A stretch of DNA of 64,000 bases from Verticillium longisporum (lineage: Eukaryota; Ascomycota; Sordariomycetes; Glomerellales; Plectosphaerellaceae), in the NCBI GenBank assembly GCA_019188255.1, contig JAETXT010000016.1, forward strand, positions 1 through 64,000, read 5' to 3'. Below the pieces are notes generated by a model. That model ran no database searches and was not told where the DNA came from. It saw only the letters and a list, made by a program, of their open reading frames with translations. The position numbers were made by a program, and so were the translations under genes. Of this stretch, positions 57,678 through 64,000 are shown piece by piece. The first letter of the stretch is position 1. Each line of letters starts with the position of its first letter.

Positions 57678-60600
57678 TATTATTAAGATTATAGCCCTTA
57701 ATATAAAGCTCTAGATAGATATAGTCTATTAGTTAATAGATTCTTAGGGAATAGAGTAAATTAAGCTATAGCTATAGGGCTAGGGTATATAGCTATTATA
57801 AGATTATTATATCTATAAGCTAAATATAAATATTACCTCTTAAATAAGAATAATATTTTACTTTATTATTATAATATATTTAATATATATTACTTTTAAA
57901 TATATAGCTATAAATATTATAATTAGCTAGGCTTCTATAGCTTCTTAGAGGGTAAGAATAGCTATCGATTATATTCGAAATTTATTCCTATCTTTAAGAT
58001 CCTATATAATTTTACGAATAAGCTATATAAATATATTTTTAGGAATTAGAAGTTTAATCGATTATTATAGCCTTTTAATAATTATATTAATTAAACTATT
58101 AATTATAATATAGATATATATTAAACTATTTAAGATTTACTTCTATTTTATTATTTTAATCTATATTTTATAAATAGAATTTATTAACTTTTTAATTATT
58201 TTAAAGTAATCTAATAATATTAAGGAAGCTTCTTTTATTAATCTTTAATCTAGGGCTAGGGTAGCGGCCTAAATCCTATTTAAATAATCGACTAAGGGTA
58301 CCTTTATTTAAAAAGAGATTACCCTAGCTTAAGGAGAGGGGGTAGCTCTATTTCGTCTCTTTAATTAATAGCCTAGTTTAAATAGGCTAAAGTACTACTA
58401 AGGATTAATAATAGGATAGATAGAGTAAGAGTCTCTAGTACCTTAGTTTCTAGATTAATAAGAGATCTCGTTAATAAGGTAATCGGAGTAGAAAAGTATA
58501 ATATAGCGAAAGAATAAATAATAGTAGAAAAGGAGAATTTAAGGTATTAAATTAAGGAGATAAGTCCTAGGATAAAGGGGCATTTTATTATATAATAGAA
58601 TATAATCTCTTAAATCTATATTTATTTCTATATTTATTTAATAAGATTTAATAACTTTTATCTAAAAATATTTATTAAATTATAAAATAGGCTCTAATAT
58701 ATCTAGAAGTTAAGTCTTTAATATCCTTCTAGATCTATTATCGAGCCTATTATATTAAGCCTCCTCTAATATATTAATTATTATATATAGATTAATATAC
58801 TTATTAAGCTATTATTAGATCGATATATATATTTATTTTAGCGAAAAATAAGAGGTATAATATAATTAGTTCGAATTATCGCTATAGTTTTAATATAGAG
58901 TTTAATAGGGTAATAGACTTTTAGACCTTTATAAGCTATTTATTAATATTTATACCTATTAAGCTATAATATAGATATATTTCTATATTAATATAATAGT
59001 ATTAAAGGGGAGCTATAAATTATCTATTAAACTTATTTAATTATTATAAAGTACTTAAACCTTCTAAAAGGGTCTATTATAAGGACCTTAGCTCTCTAAT
59101 ATTACTTTAGTTTAAAAGCTTACTAGAATAGATCTAATTAGAGTAATAATAAAAGTATAAACCTAGATATCGTAAGAATAGTATATATATAGAACTAAGT
59201 ATAATAATTATATAATAATTATTATTAGAATATAGTATTATCTATTTAACGTTTATATATTAAGCTTATATTTATTAATTATATTACTTCTATAGTTCTT
59301 CTATTTAATATAGTCTCTAATCTAGATTTTTATAACCTCCTCGAAGTATATAGGCTTTAAAACGTAAGCTATTAGCTACTAAGCCCGAAAATACTCTATC
59401 TATAGTTTAAGGATCGATCGTAAAAGATTATTAAATATAGTATAAGCTATATCTTAGTAAGTTAGTATATTTCTATTATTATCGATTCTTAGTCTATATT
59501 TTAGCTTAGCTATTCCTTATTAGGGATTATTATATATTAGGTCGATAATACCTTTTAAAAGCGCTATCTTATTCTCGATATTATCGATATAGATAGTTAA
59601 TATTCTAGAGATACTATAAATATCCTTATTATAGATATTTTTATTAATAATAATATAATAATATAGATCTATAATATTATAAATAATAATAGATCGTTTA
59701 TATTAAGAGAAAAAGTTAAATTATTATTTAATAAAAGATTCTATAAATTAAATATAGTACTTCTATTAGCTTTTATCTAGTATAAGGTCTAGATTATTTA
59801 ATGCATTTTATATATTATCTAGCTCTATTTATAGGATCTTCTATTTAAGATAGGGGTTAAGGAACCCTCCGCTAAATATAAAGGGGTAAATAAAGAGATT
59901 TAAATACCTTTATCTCCGATAATATAAGATATTATCTAAACTATATATAATAATTAATATAATAGCTACTTCTATTAATCTATATAGATTCGCTTATTAT
60001 TAATTCGTATTAATCGTAATACGAAGAGATCTCTACTCTTTCTATATATTTAAAAGGAGCTTAGCTATCCTAAGCCTCTTAATTTAATTCGAGATATTAA
60101 AACCTATTAGAGCTCTATATACTATATACTTAGGCGAGCTTAGAAACTTAAAGAGGTAATTAATTAATATATTACCTAGGATTACGAACTCGACCTTTTC
60201 CTATAATTAAATATAGAATCCTAGTACTAGATTAGCTTTATAATTAATATTATAAAGCCTTTTATATACTTAATTTATAAACTTAGTTTATAAGAAATTA
60301 GGGTATCTTAGAATTTTATTAAACTTTATTTAATTCTTAATTATTATCTTTCTAGGGTCGAGAAGCTCTTAAATTAGGGTAAGCCCTAAGTAGAGCTTCT
60401 CTATAAAGGAGTCTAAGTTATAAGAAAGAAACTAAATAAATATATTTTATTAATATAGATTAATAGGAATATTAATTTATTTATTATAGCTATTCTACTA
60501 TCCCTTTTACTATTTTCTTATAACGATTAGTAATTCTAATAATAGAATGATTTTTTTAATATAGATTCTAACTACCCTAATAGAGATTTCTAACTTTAGG

Positions 60601-63600
60601 CTATTAAGTATCTTAGAGATCTCTATTATCTATATTATTTAGAGCTCGAAGCTAATTTTAATAAACGCCTTAAGTATAAATAGATTATAGATATATCCTA
60701 GCTAAATAGTATTATATATATCCTTAATAATATAAGCTTAATAAAGGTATAGCTTTTATATATCCTATATTAAATTAAGCTAAATATATAATAGGAGCGC
60801 TAAGTTATTAGATCTATAGAAGATTATATAGAAAGAAGAATCTAAGAATTCCTTAGCTTATATAAATTATTTTATTATATTTTATTCTTATTAATATATC
60901 TACTTTATAATAATCTATTAATTCTATTAAGATTACGATATAATAAGTCTATATCTACTTTCTAGTATTATTAATAGGATTCTTATCTAGGCTTAATAGC
61001 TTTTATAAAGGATATATTCTATATTATCCTAGTAGCTATTAACCTTAAATATATATAGAGTTTTAATCGCTATATCTATTCTCTATAGAGGGCTTTTCTT
61101 TCTTTTAAGAATATTAAAGCTTATTTTATATTTATAGTTTATTTTAAAGAGCTTATCCTAGTTTCCTCTCTAGATATATTCTAGGATAAAGATTCTATTT
61201 CTAATCTAGAGAATATTTTCTTATAATATTAAATAGAATTAATTAAAGTCTTCTATATAATCTATATAATAGATCTATTATATAATATAGAGTTTCTATC
61301 TCTTATATTTAATAAATAATCTATTAATTAATAATTACTAAGCCCTTAGACTTCTTAGCTTTAATCTTTATAATAGAGTATACTCCCTAAGATAATAGTC
61401 TTTATACTTTAAGTATAGAATTATATATCTAGTATATTTATAATACTATTCTATATTAAAGATTCTAGCTTTAGGCCTTCTAATCTAGATTTTTAGAATT
61501 ACTTTAATATTAATTAATTTAAACTTAATATAAATATTAAACTATTTCTTTTAACTTTTTATAAACTCTTAATTAATTATTTTAAAAGTATATAAAAAGT
61601 AATTTAAATTTAACTATTAAGAGAGCTTTACTATTTATATAAACCCTAATTTATTACTTTAGCTATACCTAAGAGCTCTAAATTAGTAGAGTAGGTAATA
61701 TATAGGTTATAATTATTAATAATTCTATCTCTCTAAATTACCGCTACCTATATAAATTAGATATACCTATCTAATTTACCGATTACGTAAGCTATAAATT
61801 ACGTACTCCTAAAAGCTATGAATCCCAGCCCTAGTAATTACTATATTAGTAAATCCTATATAGTAATTACCGACCTAGGTAATCCCCTAATATTAGTTTA
61901 ATACTAGCTATCTTTTCTTTATAGATAGGATTACCTAAGGGACTAATATCGGGCTCTATTATCTATATTAATAGCTACTCTAATACGCTTATAATCCTCT
62001 AGTCTCTAGCGTATTAGATCTACTATCCTAATCTATAAAATGAATAAATGAATAAGTGAATAAGTAATAATAGGAGAATAATAGATAGAATAAGGAAAAA
62101 TATAGCTTAATACTACTATTCCTATAAGCGCTGAATCCCTAGTCCCTAGCGCTACGGATTAATTGAATTAGCTATTAAATAGCTCTCTAAGGAAACGAAT
62201 TAAATTATAATTAAATAATAGGAATAGGCTTTTAAACCCTTTAATAAAGGAAATGAATAATAATTAAATAGTATAATAGCTAATTAAATAGCGCTCTTAT
62301 AATAGCTAGATATAGGCTCCTAAAGTCTCTAAATCGCTAATATATTAATAGAGGGTAGAAGAATAATTATTATTACCCCTTTTATTAGCTTTCTTAATAG
62401 GAATAATAGAATTAAATTACTTTTAATAGGAATAATAGAATTAAATTACTTAAATAGGATTAATATATCCTATTAAGCTAATTTAGTAAATATTATATTC
62501 TATAGATCTATATATTTAATTAATAAGTTATAGTAACTCTATTCCTTTTACCTTCCCTCTTCCCTATAACGATTCTTTATTTTTAAGATTAGCTAGCCTA
62601 ATCTACTATTTTAGAGCTCCGACGATTACTAAATCCCTATTTTTACTACTCTCTCTCTCTCTTTTTCTCTTATCCCGGCCTTAATAATACCGCCTAAGCG
62701 TAAAGCCCCTACGCCTATTACCCCTCCTACTAAGAGAGTAGCGAAGCGTAAGAACTTAGTTAGTATTAATCGTAGAAGCTATTAATCTAGGATATAGTAT
62801 ATATATATAGTAATATTCGTAAGGTCCCCTACTTAAAGTACTTAAAGTCTTATCTTACTAATAAGTAAACTGAAACTAGCGCTAATAGTATATACTACGA
62901 TTTAGAGCCTAAGGGTTCCTATTACTATAAGTATATTTCCGGGTACTCTTATAAATTAATATAAGCTTCTATAATCTCTATTTTCTAATATCTATAGCTT
63001 TAACGATTATTATCTATAATCCGGTCGGGGCGTTTAAGCCTACTATAAAGTTTTTAGCTATTTAGAATAAGAATAATAAACTAATAAGCTCTCTTCTCTA
63101 ATATTTCCCTAATTATCTAATCGTATAATTAGCTAATAGGGGATATAGGATATAGAGAAGTAATATACTATTATAAAGGGTATATTAATAATCGCTAAGG
63201 AGGAGGAGGCGAAGGGGGTAATAACCCTAATAAGGACCTCGATAATCTTTATAATACCGATTATAAGGCGGCTAAGCGGGCTATAGCTCTATAGCTCTTT
63301 AACTGCCTCTAATAGGACTCGCTAAAGTAGTTAAACTTAGATTCTTCGGATTCCAAGGCCTAGTTTACTTTATAGAGCAGTTATTTTACTATTTTACTAA
63401 TCGTAGAATCGTCGTTTTTACTTCTAGGGTACTCGTTTTTAAGCTTTACTATATTTTTATTAATATTAATTACCTTTACTCCTTAATTATTCTTTTTTAA
63501 TATTTAATCTATCCTTTAATCTTAATTATAACTTTATTAGAGCTTATTAGCGCTTCTAGTACCTAGTTTAGCGCTCTCTTAATTATTAAATCTATAGAGT

Positions 63601-64000
63601 TATCGCTTCTAGCGATCTAATGAATTTCATCGACTTCGTATTCTTTATAGCTTTACTATAACGCTATAAGATCTATTATTAAGCATTTCTCTATTATTAT
63701 ACTTAATTAAACTAAGTATTAGTAGAGCGAGTAGCTATTAATATAGATAATTATCTATAGAAGTAATAGTTCTAAGCATTTATAGATCTCTTAAAGTATC
63801 TATTTAAGGATATAAGCTATATCGAAGCTATTAATTATCCTATAGATCTCGCTAGCTAGAACTAAATATATAACCCGTTTATACTTAATAGATTACTAAT
63901 AGAGGATATTACTATATACTATAAAGGCATTCTCCTAATTATAAGAATATTTATTATTAAGGAGGATAACGAATCTAATCTATAAACTTAGGTCCTTATT
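57678..64000. repeat. RIP-degraded AT-rich repeat block
   Basis: 6.3 kb to the window edge with no open frame of note. CpA and TpG are almost eliminated (none between 57678 and 58580) while CpG survives. TpA dominates. This is the product expected when RIP converts CpA to TpA on both strands of duplicated DNA. The original elements are too eroded to classify. Slightly less altered patches lie at about 61800-62060 and 62680-62770. A 28-base direct repeat sits at about 62394-62450. Confidence 0.9.
62394..62450. repeat. Two-copy direct repeat of 28 bases
   Basis: Two tandem copies of a unit starting TTAATAGGAATAATAGAATT inside the AT-rich block. The copies are identical, so the duplication probably arose after most of the decay. 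Confidence 0.75.

Noticed and set aside
57678..64000. A centromere or telomere
   Set aside because: No telomeric TTAGGG repeats and no higher-order structure are visible. AT-richness and CpA/TpG loss are explained by RIP alone, though a centromeric position cannot be excluded from 6 kb.

Overview
The window looks like nuclear DNA of a filamentous ascomycete (Pezizomycotina), most probably a Sordariomycete. Protein genes carry many short introns (48-133 bases) with GT..AG borders and CTRAC-type branch points. Gene spacing is wide and coding DNA is GC-rich. One tRNA gene has eukaryotic A/B boxes and a Pol III T-stretch. The right end is an AT-rich block almost without CpA and TpG, as left by repeat-induced point mutation (RIP). 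The species cannot be named from the sequence alone.

Layout. 1-8322 is gene-poor, rich in pyrimidine tracts and CCTAGGTAGG-type palindromes, and leads into a two-finger C2H2 transcription factor (8323-9565) that stands alone in a desert of about 13 kb. 13523-15984 is an F-box-like/leucine-rich-repeat protein. 17755-19024 is a D-isomer-specific 2-hydroxyacid dehydrogenase. 20073-20144 is tRNA-Glu(CTC) on the minus strand. 22511-23339 holds two adjacent inverted-repeat elements (MITE-like), the first with a decaying 23-base minisatellite inside. 25521-27367 is a bZIP transcription factor. 27855-29651 (minus) is an intracellular GH13_5-type alpha-amylase. 30784-32505 (minus) is an unrecognised 573-residue protein with a CxxC...CxxC motif. 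33823-35195 is a CYP505-like cytochrome P450. 39097-40439 (minus) is a GT31-type glycosyltransferase. 44204-47541 (minus) is a TmpL-type protein: adenylation domain, six membrane segments and a flavin/NAD reductase-like end. It is divergent from an enoyl-CoA hydratase (49830-51133). 51667-52221 (minus) is a small hypothetical gene and 53106-54117 (minus) a secreted AA9 lytic polysaccharide monooxygenase. From about 55330 to the end the DNA is RIP-degraded, interrupted by one largely unmutated Fot1/Pogo DNA transposon (55817-57675) with 50-base terminal inverted repeats and TA target duplication.

How the genes relate. They do not form one pathway or an obvious biosynthetic cluster. Several concern carbohydrates (GH13_5 amylase, AA9 oxidase, GT31 transferase), two are regulators, and TmpL and the P450 are redox enzymes.

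The most striking cross-gene pattern is that three otherwise intact genes (P450, GT31, TmpL) each need exactly one extra base within or next to a run of C to read through. The transposase needs one base fewer at a run of A. This looks more like homopolymer miscalling than like four independent pseudogenes, but the sequence alone cannot decide. No complete undescribed defence or biosynthetic system is visible. The best leads are the nested MITE pair, the P450 with a lost oxygen-activation motif, and the unmutated transposon inside a RIP desert.
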